Under the pieces are notes generated by a model. It made no database searches. It was not told the DNA's origin and worked only from the letters and a program-made list of their open reading frames with translations. A program made the translations under genes and the position numbers. This document shows, piece by piece, positions 16,043 to 28,259 of a DNA stretch of 64,000 nt. Source of the DNA: Streptomyces sp. NRRL B-1347 (GTDB lineage: Bacteria > Actinomycetota > Actinomycetes > Streptomycetales > Streptomycetaceae); NCBI RefSeq assembly GCF_000720325.1, contig NZ_JOJM01000041.1, positions 1 to 64,000 of the forward strand. Direction: 5' to 3'. Positions within the stretch are counted from its first letter, which is position 1. Each line of letters starts with the position of its first letter.

Positions 16043-17701
16043 TCAGGCCGTGCCGGCCGGTGTCCCCGGTGCGTGTCTGCGGGCCCGCAGGGCCAGGCTC
16101 AGGGCCAGGACCGTCTGCGGGTCGTCGAGGTCGGTGCCCAGGAGTTCGCTGATCCGGGCCAGGCGGTTGTAGAGGGTCTGGCGGTTCAGGTGGAGCTCGC
16201 GGGCGGTCTCCGCCTTGCGGCCGGCGTGCGCCAGGTACGTCTCCAGAGTGGGCAGCAGCGGGGGCTTGGAGCGCTGGTCGTGGGCGCGCAGCGGGCCGAT
16301 CGCGCGGTCCACGAACGCCGCCAGGTCGGGGTGGGCCCGCAGTCGCCACAGGAGCAGGTCGATGTCCAGGCGCCGCGCGTCGTACCAGGGCCGTTCCGGC
16401 AGGCCCTGCGCCGCCGTCGCGGTCTCGGCCGCGTGCCGCAGCCCCGCCGACGCCGCGGCCCAGCCGCCCGCGACGCCCACCACCACGACCGGCGGCGGCG
16501 CGTCCGCCCGGTGCATGCCCGCCCGCTCCACCCCGGCGCGCAGGGCGGTGGCGACCCGGTCCGCGACCGTGGCGCGCTCCGCCTCGGTCCTTAGCCCGAG
16601 CAGGAGCGGAACCCTCCCCTCCACGGGACGTACGCCGAGCAGCACGGGCACGCCCACCGCCGTCAGCTCCTCGGCGACCGCGCGGGCGAGCACCGCCCAG
16701 CCGCTGCCGGACGGCGACCCCGCGGCGGCTCCCGCCAGGCGCATCACGACCGGAAGGAGCGGGCCGCCGCCCGGTTTGAAGCCGAGCACGCGGGCCTGGG
16801 CGGGCGCGTCGTCGGCGGTGATGCGGCCCTCGGCGAGGTCGGTGAGGAAGTCGCCGCGGCCGCGCGCGGCGAGCTCCTCCTCCTGGCGCGCCTGCATCAG
16901 GACCACCGCGAGGCTGCTGGCGGCCCGCTCGGCCGCGATCCGGTGCACGGGAAGGAGGGCGGACTCGACGGCGAGCAGCACGAGCCGGGCCCGCACCGAG
17001 TCGGCCCCGGGGCCGCCGCCGGGCACGTCGACGAGCACGGCGCCCGCGGGCGGCTCGGCCCGGTCGGTCTGCCGGCCGCGCAGGCCCTCCCACACCTGGA
17101 GCGGGTCCGCGCAGGCGCCGCCCGCCCCGGCCGCGTACAGGAGCTGGCCGTCGGTCGTCTCCAGGAAGACCGGGTTGCCGCTGAACTCCGCGAGGACGGA
17201 CAGGACCTGGGGGACGCCACCGCCGCCGAGGAGCGCATCGGTGCAGCGCCGGTGCACCTCGTCGGCGCGGCGCAGGAGCGCGTAGTGGCCGTTGACGATC
17301 TCCGTGTGCACTTCTTCGGTGACGGTCACGAACGGCACTTCGCGGTGCAGCTGGACGAGGGGGAGTCCCGCCGCGCGGGCGGTGTCCACGAGCGCGGCGG
17401 GCAGCCGCGAGAAGCGCGGGCCGAGCTCGACGACCAGGGCGGCGATGCCGCGCTCGGCCAGGTCGCGGACGAAGGCGCGCTGGTCGGCGGGGCGGGTGCC
17501 GAGGCCGAGCCCGGTGGTCAGGAGCAGTTCGCCGCCCTTGAGGAGGGAGGCGATGTTCGGCACCTCGCCCGCGTGCACCCAGCGCACCGTCCGGTGCAGC
17601 CGGTCGGCGCCCGCGACGACCTCCGGGAGGCCGCCGCGCAGGCCCGGAAGCTCCAGTGCCCGCTGTACGGTGATGCCGCCCTGAGTGTCCTGACTGTCCA
17701 T
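16043..17701 (-). CDS. PucR-family transcriptional regulator
   Basis: A 552-residue regulator. The N-terminal PucR domain (residues about 8-125: TVQRALELPGL, RWVHAGEVPNIASLLKGGELLLTTG split here) senses a metabolite in family members. A GGDEF-like middle precedes the C-terminal helix-turn-helix (LETYLAHAGRKAETARELHL and NRQTLYNRLARISELLG). Paralogues control purine or amino-acid catabolism; the target here is unknown and no catabolic operon is adjacent. ATG 17701 (MDSQDTQGG) is chosen because the family domain starts directly after it. Confidence 0.87.
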   Translation of the reverse strand: MDSQDTQGGITVQRALELPGLRGGLPEVVAGADRLHRTVRWVHAGEVPNIASLLKGGELLLTTGLGLGTRPADQRAFVRDLAERGIAALVVELGPRFSRLPAALVDTARAAGLPLVQLHREVPFVTVTEEVHTEIVNGHYALLRRADEVHRRCTDALLGGGGVPQVLSVLAEFSGNPVFLETTDGQLLYAAGAGGACADPLQVWEGLRGRQTDRAEPPAGAVLVDVPGGGPGADSVRARLVLLAVESALLPVHRIAAERAASSLAVVLMQARQEEELAARGRGDFLTDLAEGRITADDAPAQARVLGFKPGGGPLLPVVMRLAGAAAGSPSGSGWAVLARAVAEELTAVGVPVLLGVRPVEGRVPLLLGLRTEAERATVADRVATALRAGVERAGMHRADAPPPVVVVGVAGGWAAASAGLRHAAETATAAQGLPERPWYDARRLDIDLLLWRLRAHPDLAAFVDRAIGPLRAHDQRSKPPLLPTLETYLAHAGRKAETARELHLNRQTLYNRLARISELLGTDLDDPQTVLALSLALRARRHAPGTPAGTA

Positions 17702-17821
17702 GGGGCGGACGCTACCTGACCTGGGCCGGGGCACCGGCCGCCCTCCGGGGGCCGCGCGGGCGCCGTCCCGCCCTGTCCTGGCGGCCAGGACTTCACCCGG
17801 CCGCCACCCGTGCGTGCGGCC

Positions 17822-19639
<1,818 letters not shown>

Positions 19640-20096
19640 TCAAACGGCCACGTTCGCCCGCTCTCGGGGCGCTCGTTCTACGGTCAAGGGTTCGCTGCAA
19701 AGAACGAACTGCCGGGCCCGAGTGTTTCCGGTGGTCTCCAGAAAAGCCGACGGGGGATGGTTCCGCCCGCGCGCATGGGTCGGCAGCAAGTGTCCGAGCA
19801 ACATACATCGGCGCCGCCGGAATCTGCCCCCTCGTCCAGCCAACGTGGCTAGGCCGAACGAGTTGCGGCACGCACATGCGTACGCGGTGAAGATCGTGTA
19901 CGCGACGTGAATGCGCGTGTCAAGAGGTGGCCGGAAGCGGCCCCCTCTTGACGCTGATACCCTGGTAGCCCGTGAGCCGGTGGTCATAGAACCCCCGAAC
20001 CGCAGCGACGGCACCTCCCTCCGAGCGACGAAGCAAGCGCGGAGCGGACGCCGGTACGCACCCCAGACCGCGACGCACGGGAGCCCCCTCTTGGCC
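19640..20096. other. Divergent intergenic region, GH15 gene and pyrG
   Basis: 457 bases with no supportable gene or tRNA. It should carry promoters for both flanking genes. The clearest structure is the hairpin at 19919-19952, listed separately. The open frames crossing it have no family resemblance. Confidence 0.5.
19919..19952 (+). promoter_or_regulatory. Hairpin upstream of pyrG
   Basis: GTCAAGAGG (19919-19927) pairs with CCTCTTGAC (19944-19952), with an inner GGCC/GGCC extension. It could be a terminator or attenuator about 145 bases before pyrG, or a DNA palindrome for a regulator. The 3' arm also contains TTGAC, a -35-like string. No U-tract follows. Confidence 0.4.
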
Positions 20097-21746
<1,650 letters not shown>

Positions 21747-21764
21747 CACAAGAGCGATACGGTT

Positions 21765-21801
21765 GCCGGGGTACGGCCCTTCGAGGGGCGCGTACCCCGG
21801 C
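21765..21801 (+). terminator. Terminator after pyrG
   Basis: GCCGGGGTACG (21765-21775) pairs perfectly with CGTACCCCGGC (21791-21801) around a 15-base loop, followed by TTTCGT. It sits 18 bases after the pyrG stop. Confidence 0.75.
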
Positions 21802-21833
21802 TTTCGTATGTACGTGTGGAAGGACAGGACGAC

Positions 21834-22460
21834 ATGACGATCAAGGACACCGCGGAGGAGTGGCGGATCACGGCGACGGACACGCCGTTCGTCGGGAACA
21901 AGACCTCCGTGCGCACCGACGACGTCGTCATGCCGGACGGATCGGTCTCCCGCCGCGACTACCAGGTCCACCCCGGCTCCGTCGCCGTCCTGGCCCTCGA
22001 CGAGACCGGCCGCGTCGTCCTGGTGCGCCAGTACCGCCACCCGGTGCGCCAGAAGCTCTGGGAGATCCCCGCGGGCCTCCTCGACGTGCCCGGCGAGAAC
22101 CCGCTGCACGCCGCCCAGCGCGAGCTGTACGAGGAAGCGCACATCAAGGCCGAGGACTGGCGCGTCCTGACCGACGTCTACACCACGCCCGGCGGCTGCA
22201 GCGAGGCCGTGCGCGTCTTCCTCGCCCGCGACCTGTCCGAGGCCGAGGGCGAGCGCTTCGAGGTCGAGGAGGAGGAAGCCGACATGGAGATCGCGCGGGC
22301 CCCCCTCGACGACCTCGTGCGCGGCGTCCTCACCGGGGAGCTGCACAACAACTGCCTGGTCGTCGGCGTCATGTCGCTCACGGCGGCGCTGCACGGCGAG
22401 GGCCTGGACGCGCTGCGCCCGGCGGACGCGGCGTGGCCGGCGCGGCCCTTCGAGGCGTAG
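21834..22460 (+). CDS. NUDIX hydrolase, ADP-ribose pyrophosphatase type
   Basis: A 208-residue NUDIX enzyme, probably splitting ADP-ribose into AMP and ribose 5-phosphate. The NUDIX box is around residues 82-105 (AGLLDVPGENPLHAAQREL, then YEEAHI) with the REL-x-EE metal-binding core intact. The last Gly of the consensus is His here. RQYRHPVRQKLWEIPAG before the box is typical of the ADPRase subgroup. ATG 21834 has AAGGACAGGA upstream. Pairing with pyrG is common in actinobacteria. Confidence 0.9.
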   Translation: MTIKDTAEEWRITATDTPFVGNKTSVRTDDVVMPDGSVSRRDYQVHPGSVAVLALDETGRVVLVRQYRHPVRQKLWEIPAGLLDVPGENPLHAAQRELYEEAHIKAEDWRVLTDVYTTPGGCSEAVRVFLARDLSEAEGERFEVEEEEADMEIARAPLDDLVRGVLTGELHNNCLVVGVMSLTAALHGEGLDALRPADAAWPARPFEA

Positions 22461-22594
22461 CGGCCTCCGGCCGCGGGGGAGCCGCGTTCTGCTCGGGCGG
22501 GCGGGCGCTCCCGTAGCTCGCGGTGTGACCATCTCCTGATCCGATCGGGCGACTTCCGCGCGCCGTGTCACCGGGGTGGCGGCAGCGCCTGAAC

Positions 22595-22600
22595 TAGGCT
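22595..22600 (+). promoter_or_regulatory. Candidate -10 for the STAND/TPR gene
   Basis: TAGGCT lies about 60 bases before the GTG at 22662, within an otherwise gene-free 200-base gap. No clear -35 is visible. Confidence 0.35.
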
Positions 22601-22661
22601 CTGCAAGCGTCCCGCCCGGAGTCCCGGCGGGCTCGTGCGCAGGCGGACGGGAGCGTTACCC

Positions 22662-24878
22662 GTGACGGATCAGGCGGTCGACACGGACGGTGCGGCGCGG
22701 GGTGCGGTGCCGCCGCCCACGAGCGCGGCGGCCGGCACCGACGGAGGCCGGTTCGTGGGCCGCCACCGGGAGTTGAAGGAACTCCGCGCCGACATCGACC
22801 GCGCCGGACTCGACACCCTCTCGGGCCGCAAGGCCCCCCGCGCCCGCGTCCTGCTCATCGCGGGCCGCCCCGGTTCGGGCCGCACCGCCCTCGCCGAGGA
22901 ACTGGCCCGGCAACTCGCCGACGCCTACCCCGACGGAATCCTGCGCGCCCGCCTCTCCGACCCCGACGGCACGCCCGTGCCCACCGAGCGCACCGCCCGC
23001 GAACTCCTCGACGCGCTCGCCGTGCCCGCCCCCGCGGGCGCGGGCGAGGACGACCTGACCGCGACGCTGCGCGCCGCCCTCGCCGACCGCCGGGCGCTGC
23101 TGCTCCTGGACGACGTCGCGGACATCACCGCCCCGCCCGCCGCCAAGGGCGCCGACGAGACCGGCGCCGAGGGCGACGATGCCGATGACGCAGACAGCGC
23201 CGCCGAAGGCGTGCTCGCCGCCGGGGCCGCCGCCCAGGTCGAGCCGCTGCTCCCGGACACCCCCGACTGCCTGGTCGTCGCCGTGTCCGGCGGCCCCCTC
23301 ACCGGCATCCCCGACGTGCGACCCTGCACGCTCGGCGGCCTGGACACCAAGGCCGCGCTCGACCTGCTGACCCGCAGCGCGGGCTCGGTGCGCATCACCG
23401 TCGACCCGCGCTCCGCCGAGAGCCTGGTCGAGGCCTGCGGCGGCCACCCGGCGGCCCTCGTGATCGCCGGGGGCTGGCTCGCCGCCCGGCCCAAGGCGGC
23501 CGTCGCCGACCTCACCAAGCAGGTCCGCGAGCTCCCCGAGGACGGCGCGGCCGACTCGGGCCTTGCCCGTGTGTTCCGGCAGGCCTACGCCGGACTCCCC
23601 GGCCCCGCCGCGCGGATACTGCGCCTGCTGTGCCTCGCCCCCGCCGGCTACGTCGACCCGCACACCGCGTCGGCGCTCGCGGGCTGTTCGGTGAACGCGG
23701 CGCGCGCCACGCTCGACGACTTCGTCGCGCTCGGCCTGCTGCGCGCCGTGGACTCGCAGCTGCCGCAGTACGACGTGCCGGGCTGCCTGGTGCCGCTGCT
23801 CCGGGAGTTGACGGAGACCCAGGACCGGCCGGGGGAGGTGCAGTTGGCGCGCGCCCGGATGCTGGAGCGGACCGTGCGGCTGCTCCAGTCCTGCCGCGCG
23901 ATCACCGAGCCCGGCGACTCGGCCGCGCGCAAGAAGCTCGCCGGGCTGCCCCGCGCGCTGCGCTTCCCGAACCCGCGCGCCGCCGCCGACTGGCTGCGCG
24001 TCCGCAGGCCCGCGCTGCTCGCCGCGGCCCGGCTCGCGGTCGCCGACGGCGAGCTCGACACGCTCGCGAGGCGGCTGATGTCGGCCCTGACCAGGGCGCT
24101 CGCCGCGCACTGGGGCACCGAGGCCGCCGCCCCCGACCTGTACGGCATCCACCAGCTCGTGCTCGACGTGGCCGAGCGCCGCGACCTGCCGCGCGAGCAG
24201 GCCGCCGCGCTGTTGAACCTCGCGGACCTGGACGCGCGCACCGGCCGCACGCACGAGGCCCTGGCCCGCTACCGCGCCGCCCTTGACTGCGCCCGCGCGG
24301 CGGGCGACCCGTACGCGACCGGGCGTGCGATGGAATCCGTAGGCGGCGCCTACCAGGAGCTGGGGGACTACCCTCGGGCCGCCGACTGGTACGGCAGGGC
24401 CCTCACCGAGCGCCAGGCCCGGGGCGAGCGGGCCGACGCCGCCCGGCTGCACGGCCGCATCGCCACCGCCCACACCTACGCGGGCCGCTACGGCGAGGCC
24501 CTGCGCAACTGGAGCTCGGCCGTCGCGGGCCACCGCAAGACCGGGGACCTCCCGGCCCGGGCCCGGGCGCTCGGCGAGCTGGCGCGGGTCCAGGAGTACG
24601 CGGGCCGGCCCGAGGACTGTCTGCGCACCTGCCAGGAGGCGATCGACCTGGCCCGGCAGGCGGAGGACACCCGGCTGCTCGCGGCGCTGCGGCTGCGGCT
24701 CGCGGACACCCTGGACCGGCTCGGCGACCCGGCCGCCGCCCGGCTGCACCGCGCGGCCGCCGAGCGCATCCTTGGAAGTGAGCTGAGCGGTGAGTCCGCC
24801 GAGGTCGCGGGGCCTGCCTCGATGGATGGAGCCCCGGCCTCCGCCTACGAAATCCGTAGTGCATCCGGTCGAGATTGA
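22662..24878 (+). CDS. STAND/NB-ARC-like ATPase domain protein with TPR repeats
   Basis: A 738-residue AfsR-like protein lacking an output DNA-binding domain. FVGRHRELKELRADIDRA opens the nucleotide-binding region. The P-loop is GRPGSGRT at residues 68-75, with Arg74 in place of the usual Lys. LLLLDDVADI is the Walker B-like strand. The C-terminal half (about residues 480-700) carries TPR/NB-ARC-associated helices (ALARYRAALDCARAAGDPYA, YQELGDYPRAADWYGRALTE). Start GTG 22662 is backed by GGGAG at 22649-22653. Such proteins act as ATP-driven scaffolds or switches; the partner is unknown. Confidence 0.82.
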   Translation: MTDQAVDTDGAARGAVPPPTSAAAGTDGGRFVGRHRELKELRADIDRAGLDTLSGRKAPRARVLLIAGRPGSGRTALAEELARQLADAYPDGILRARLSDPDGTPVPTERTARELLDALAVPAPAGAGEDDLTATLRAALADRRALLLLDDVADITAPPAAKGADETGAEGDDADDADSAAEGVLAAGAAAQVEPLLPDTPDCLVVAVSGGPLTGIPDVRPCTLGGLDTKAALDLLTRSAGSVRITVDPRSAESLVEACGGHPAALVIAGGWLAARPKAAVADLTKQVRELPEDGAADSGLARVFRQAYAGLPGPAARILRLLCLAPAGYVDPHTASALAGCSVNAARATLDDFVALGLLRAVDSQLPQYDVPGCLVPLLRELTETQDRPGEVQLARARMLERTVRLLQSCRAITEPGDSAARKKLAGLPRALRFPNPRAAADWLRVRRPALLAAARLAVADGELDTLARRLMSALTRALAAHWGTEAAAPDLYGIHQLVLDVAERRDLPREQAAALLNLADLDARTGRTHEALARYRAALDCARAAGDPYATGRAMESVGGAYQELGDYPRAADWYGRALTERQARGERADAARLHGRIATAHTYAGRYGEALRNWSSAVAGHRKTGDLPARARALGELARVQEYAGRPEDCLRTCQEAIDLARQAEDTRLLAALRLRLADTLDRLGDPAAARLHRAAAERILGSELSGESAEVAGPASMDGAPASAYEIRSASGRD

Positions 24879-24913
24879 TGCTTTGAAAGGCTAGACAGCG
24901 AGAACTCCTTCAT

Positions 24914-24919
24914 TAGAAT
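24914..24919 (+). promoter_or_regulatory. Candidate -10 for alanine dehydrogenase
   Basis: TAGAAT about 100 bases before the ald start, preceded by an AT-rich stretch unusual for this region. No good -35 lies at the proper distance. Confidence 0.4.
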
Positions 24920-25021
24920 GGCTCCGCCGCGTGTCTGCGCGGTGTCTTCCGATGCGCTCGTGTGCGTACCGGTTTGTACTGCATTGCCCTAAATCCCCCT
25001 GAGCCAAGGACCGTGATCGAC

Positions 25022-26137
25022 GTGAAGGTCGGCATCCCCCGCGAGGTCAAGAACAACGAGTTCCGGGTGGCCATCACCCCCGCCGGCGTGCACGAGCTGG
25101 TGCGCCATGGCCACCAGGTCGTCATCGAGCGCAACGCCGGTGTCGGCTCGTCGATCACGGACGACGAGTACGTCGCCGCGGGCGCCGAGATCCTCGAGAC
25201 CGCCGACGAGGTCTGGGCCTCGGCCGACCTGCTCCTGAAGGTCAAGGAGCCGATCGCGGAGGAGTACCACCGCCTCCGCAAGGACCAGACGCTCTTCACC
25301 TACCTGCACCTGGCCGCCTCCAAGGAGTGCACGGACGCGCTCCTGGAGTCGGGCACCACGGCCATCGCGTACGAGACGGTGGAGCTGCCCAGCCGCGCCC
25401 TGCCGCTGCTCGCCCCGATGTCCGAGGTCGCGGGCCGCCTGGCCCCGCAGGTCGGCGCCTACCACCTGATGCGCGCGGTCGGCGGCCGTGGCGTGCTGCC
25501 CGGCGGCGTCCCCGGCGTGGCGGCGGGCAAGGCCGTCGTCATCGGCGGTGGCGTCTCCGGCTGGAACGCCGCGCAGATCGCCATCGGCATGGGCTTCCAC
25601 GTCACCCTGCTCGACCGTGACATCAACAAGCTCAAGGAAGCCGACAAGGTCTTCGGCACGAAGATCCAGACCGTCGTCTCCAACGCCTTCGAGCTGGAGA
25701 AGGCCTGCCTGGAGGCCGACCTCGTCATCGGCGCCGTCCTCATCCCGGGCGCCAAGGCCCCCAAGCTCGTCACCAACGAGCTGGTCTCGCGCATGAAGCC
25801 GGGAAGTGTTCTTGTCGACATCGCGATCGACCAGGGCGGCTGCTTCGAGGACTCGCGTCCGACCACGCACGCCGAGCCGACCTTCCCGGTCCACAACTCG
25901 GTCTTCTACTGCGTGGCCAACATGCCCGGCGCGGTGCCCAACACCTCCACGTACGCGCTGACCAACGCGACGATGCCGTACATCGTGTCCCTGGCCAACA
26001 ACGGCTGGGTCGAGGCCCTGCGCCGCGACCCGGCGCTCGCCCTCGGTCTCAACACGCATGACGGCAAGGTCGTTTACAAGGAGGTCGCCGAGGCGCACGG
26101 CTACGAGCACCTGGAGCTGGACTCCCTGCTCGGCTGA
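25022..26137 (+). CDS. ald: Alanine dehydrogenase
   Basis: A 371-residue NAD-dependent enzyme converting L-alanine and pyruvate/ammonia. The N-terminal block VGIPREVKNNEFRVAITPAG, the Rossmann motif VIGGGVSGWNAAQIAIGMG and VDIAIDQGGCFEDSRPTTH, seen in pieces, are diagnostic. GTG 25022 is chosen because AAGGA (25006-25010) is correctly spaced and the protein then begins exactly like family members. GTG 25013 is too close to that site. A strong terminator follows. Confidence 0.94.
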   Translation: MKVGIPREVKNNEFRVAITPAGVHELVRHGHQVVIERNAGVGSSITDDEYVAAGAEILETADEVWASADLLLKVKEPIAEEYHRLRKDQTLFTYLHLAASKECTDALLESGTTAIAYETVELPSRALPLLAPMSEVAGRLAPQVGAYHLMRAVGGRGVLPGGVPGVAAGKAVVIGGGVSGWNAAQIAIGMGFHVTLLDRDINKLKEADKVFGTKIQTVVSNAFELEKACLEADLVIGAVLIPGAKAPKLVTNELVSRMKPGSVLVDIAIDQGGCFEDSRPTTHAEPTFPVHNSVFYCVANMPGAVPNTSTYALTNATMPYIVSLANNGWVEALRRDPALALGLNTHDGKVVYKEVAEAHGYEHLELDSLLG

Positions 26138-26176
26138 TCTCGGCGAACGTCAACAAAAGTCGTCAATCTCACGCCA

Positions 26177-26206
26177 GCGGCCGGACCTTATGAGGGGTCC
26201 GGCCGC
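26177..26206 (+). terminator. Terminator after ald
   Basis: A perfect 11-bp stem, GCGGCCGGACC (26177-26187) with GGTCCGGCCGC (26196-26206), 8-base loop, 40 bases after the ald stop. Confidence 0.85.
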
Positions 26207-26356
26207 CGGTGGTTCGGCGCGAACGCGGTCAACTCGCCGTGAAACTTACCCTTTAACCGTTTCGCGCCCCCCGGAAACGTGCTGACGGAGCGGCATACGC
26301 CCTTGACACCGGGGTGTTCCGTTGCCGACACATCGGGCCGGGTCCGGCGGATTGTG

Positions 26357-26386
26357 TTGCTGCGGAGCGGTGACACGCCATAGAGT
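26357..26386 (+). promoter_or_regulatory. Promoter for the parA-scpAB operon
   Basis: TTGCTG (26357-26362), an 18-base spacer and TAGAGT (26381-26386) form a good sigma70-type promoter, giving a leader of about 65 bases before parA. An upstream TTGACA at 26303-26308 lacks a matching -10. The 321-base gap otherwise holds only the ald terminator. Confidence 0.55.
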
Positions 26387-26458
26387 CGCCAACCGTCGGC
26401 ATGGTGCCACGCTGACCTATCTAGAAATTTCCTGGTCACCAAGGAGGTAAGACGACTT

Positions 26459-27628
26459 GTGAATGAGTCGACATTTGCTCCCGGGGGTGGTCAACCAGGA
26501 ATGTCTGGGCGGGGCCAGGGTCCCGTCGGGCTCGAGGCTGTCGGCTCCGTCGCTGTCCACACCTTCGAAGCCCGCCAGAGTCCGACACCGTCAGCACCCC
26601 AGAGCATGGATGGCCAACACGTGAACGCCATGGCCGGCGACCGGAGTGGCGACAACACCACCCCTACTTCCCTCGCCGACTACGAGGAACTGCCCCAGGG
26701 TCATTTCTACGACCCCGACGCGGAGTACGAGCCCGACCCGGAGTACGCGGCCACGCTCGCCCCCGACGCCGCGCGTCAGCGCCGCGAGCGCATCGGCCCG
26801 ACCGGGCGCCCGCTGCCGTACTTCCCGATCCCGGGACCCCTGACCGACCACGGCCCCGCGAAGATCATCGCGATGTGCAACCAGAAGGGCGGCGTCGGCA
26901 AGACCACGTCGACCATCAACCTGGGTGCCGCGCTCGCGGAGTACGGACGCCGGGTCCTGCTCGTCGACTTCGACCCGCAGGGCGCGCTCTCGGTCGGCCT
27001 GGGCGTGAACCCGATGGAGCTCGACCTCACGGTCTACAACCTGCTCATGGAGCGGGGCATGTCCGCCGACGAGGTGCTCCTGAAGACCGCGGTCCCCAAC
27101 ATGGACCTGCTGCCCAGCAACATCGACCTCTCCGCCGCCGAGGTGCAGCTCGTCAGCGAGGTCGCGCGCGAGTCCACGCTGCAGCGCGCCCTGAAGCCGC
27201 TCATGGCCGACTACGACTACATCGTGATCGACTGCCAGCCCTCGCTCGGCCTGCTCACGGTCAACGCGCTCACCGCGGCCCACAAGGTCATCGTGCCGCT
27301 GGAGTGCGAGTTCTTCGCGCTGCGCGGTGTGGCGCTGCTCACCGAGACGATCGAGAAGGTCCAGGAGCGGCTCAACCCCGACCTGGAGCTCGACGGCATC
27401 CTCGCGACGATGTACGACTCGCGCACGGTGCACAGCCGCGAGGTGCTCGCGCGCGTGGTCGAGGCGTTCGACGACCACGTCTACCACACGGTGATCGGCC
27501 GGACCGTGCGCTTCCCGGAGACCACCGTCGCCGGTGAGCCGATCACGACGTACGCCTCGAACTCGGTCGGTGCGGCCGCCTATCGCCAGCTCGCCAGGGA
27601 GGTGCTCGCCCGGTGTCACGCCGAGTGA
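26459..27628 (+). CDS. ParA family ATPase (second chromosomal ParA homologue)
   Basis: A 389-residue ParA/Soj-type ATPase with a long disordered N-terminus of about 135 residues. The core has deviant Walker A CNQKGGVGKTT, LLVDFDPQGALSVGLG, YDYIVIDCQPSLGLLTVNAL and IVPLECEFFALRG. An ideal AAGGAGGT at 26441-26448 fixes GTG 26459. It heads an operon with an RHH-type protein and the condensin subunits ScpA and ScpB, not with parB, so it is distinct from the oriC-proximal ParAB system (from knowledge of Streptomyces). A role in chromosome organisation is inferred. Confidence 0.9.
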   Translation: MNESTFAPGGGQPGMSGRGQGPVGLEAVGSVAVHTFEARQSPTPSAPQSMDGQHVNAMAGDRSGDNTTPTSLADYEELPQGHFYDPDAEYEPDPEYAATLAPDAARQRRERIGPTGRPLPYFPIPGPLTDHGPAKIIAMCNQKGGVGKTTSTINLGAALAEYGRRVLLVDFDPQGALSVGLGVNPMELDLTVYNLLMERGMSADEVLLKTAVPNMDLLPSNIDLSAAEVQLVSEVARESTLQRALKPLMADYDYIVIDCQPSLGLLTVNALTAAHKVIVPLECEFFALRGVALLTETIEKVQERLNPDLELDGILATMYDSRTVHSREVLARVVEAFDDHVYHTVIGRTVRFPETTVAGEPITTYASNSVGAAAYRQLAREVLARCHAE

Positions 27629-28203
27629 GTCTGCCCGGGGCCGACGAACTGTTCCGTACGACCGGGGGCATGGCGCTGCAGGCCTCGACGCCGCGGCGGC
27701 AGACGAATGGCGAGGCGCGGGTGCCCGCACCGGCGGGCGAGAGCGACGAGGCCGCCGCGGAGGAGTCGCACGCCTCCGCCGCCGCGCAGGGTGACGGCGA
27801 GCCCGCCGAGCACCCCGCGGGCGAGGCGGAGCAGGGCGGCGGCGCACGCGGCCGCTCCACCGACGACGAGGACGGCGCGCAGGGGCGCCGCTCGGCGCAG
27901 GAAGGTTCTGGCAGCTCGGGATCGGGCAAGAACGCGGGCTCGACGGCCACCCAGACGCGCCGCCGCGGCCGGGCCGCCAACCGGCGCCCCAGCGGGCGCG
28001 AGCGGCACGACGAGAAGATCACCGTGTACGTCTCCGCCGAGGAACTGATGGATCTGGAGCACGCGCGGCTGGTGCTGCGCGGGGAGCACGGGCTCGCGGT
28101 GGACCGCGGGCGCATCGTGCGCGAGGCCGTCGCCGTCGTCCTCGCCGACCTGGAATCGCGCGGAGACGCGAGCATCCTCGTACGCCGCCTGCGCGGGCGG
28201 TAG
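27613..28203 (+). CDS. ParA-partner-like protein with disordered N-terminus and RHH-like C-terminus
   Basis: A 196-residue protein. It opens with a conserved-looking patch, SLPGADELFRTTGG, has an acidic then basic disordered middle (about residues 30-130), and ends in a compact domain, HDEKITVYVSAEELMDLEHA with RGRIVREAVAVVLADLE. The beta strand plus two helices resemble a ribbon-helix-helix DNA-binding unit. GTG 27613 overlaps parA by 16 bases; GTG 27625 gives the tighter GTGA overlap. Position between parA and scpA suggests a DNA-binding adaptor for the ParA. The RHH call is by eye. Confidence 0.7.
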   Translation: MSRRVSLPGADELFRTTGGMALQASTPRRQTNGEARVPAPAGESDEAAAEESHASAAAQGDGEPAEHPAGEAEQGGGARGRSTDDEDGAQGRRSAQEGSGSSGSGKNAGSTATQTRRRGRAANRRPSGRERHDEKITVYVSAEELMDLEHARLVLRGEHGLAVDRGRIVREAVAVVLADLESRGDASILVRRLRGR

Positions 28204-28259
28204 CGGTAGCCTTCCGGCCAGTACGCCGCCGATACGCTGCCGCTTTGCCTGGGAACGTG

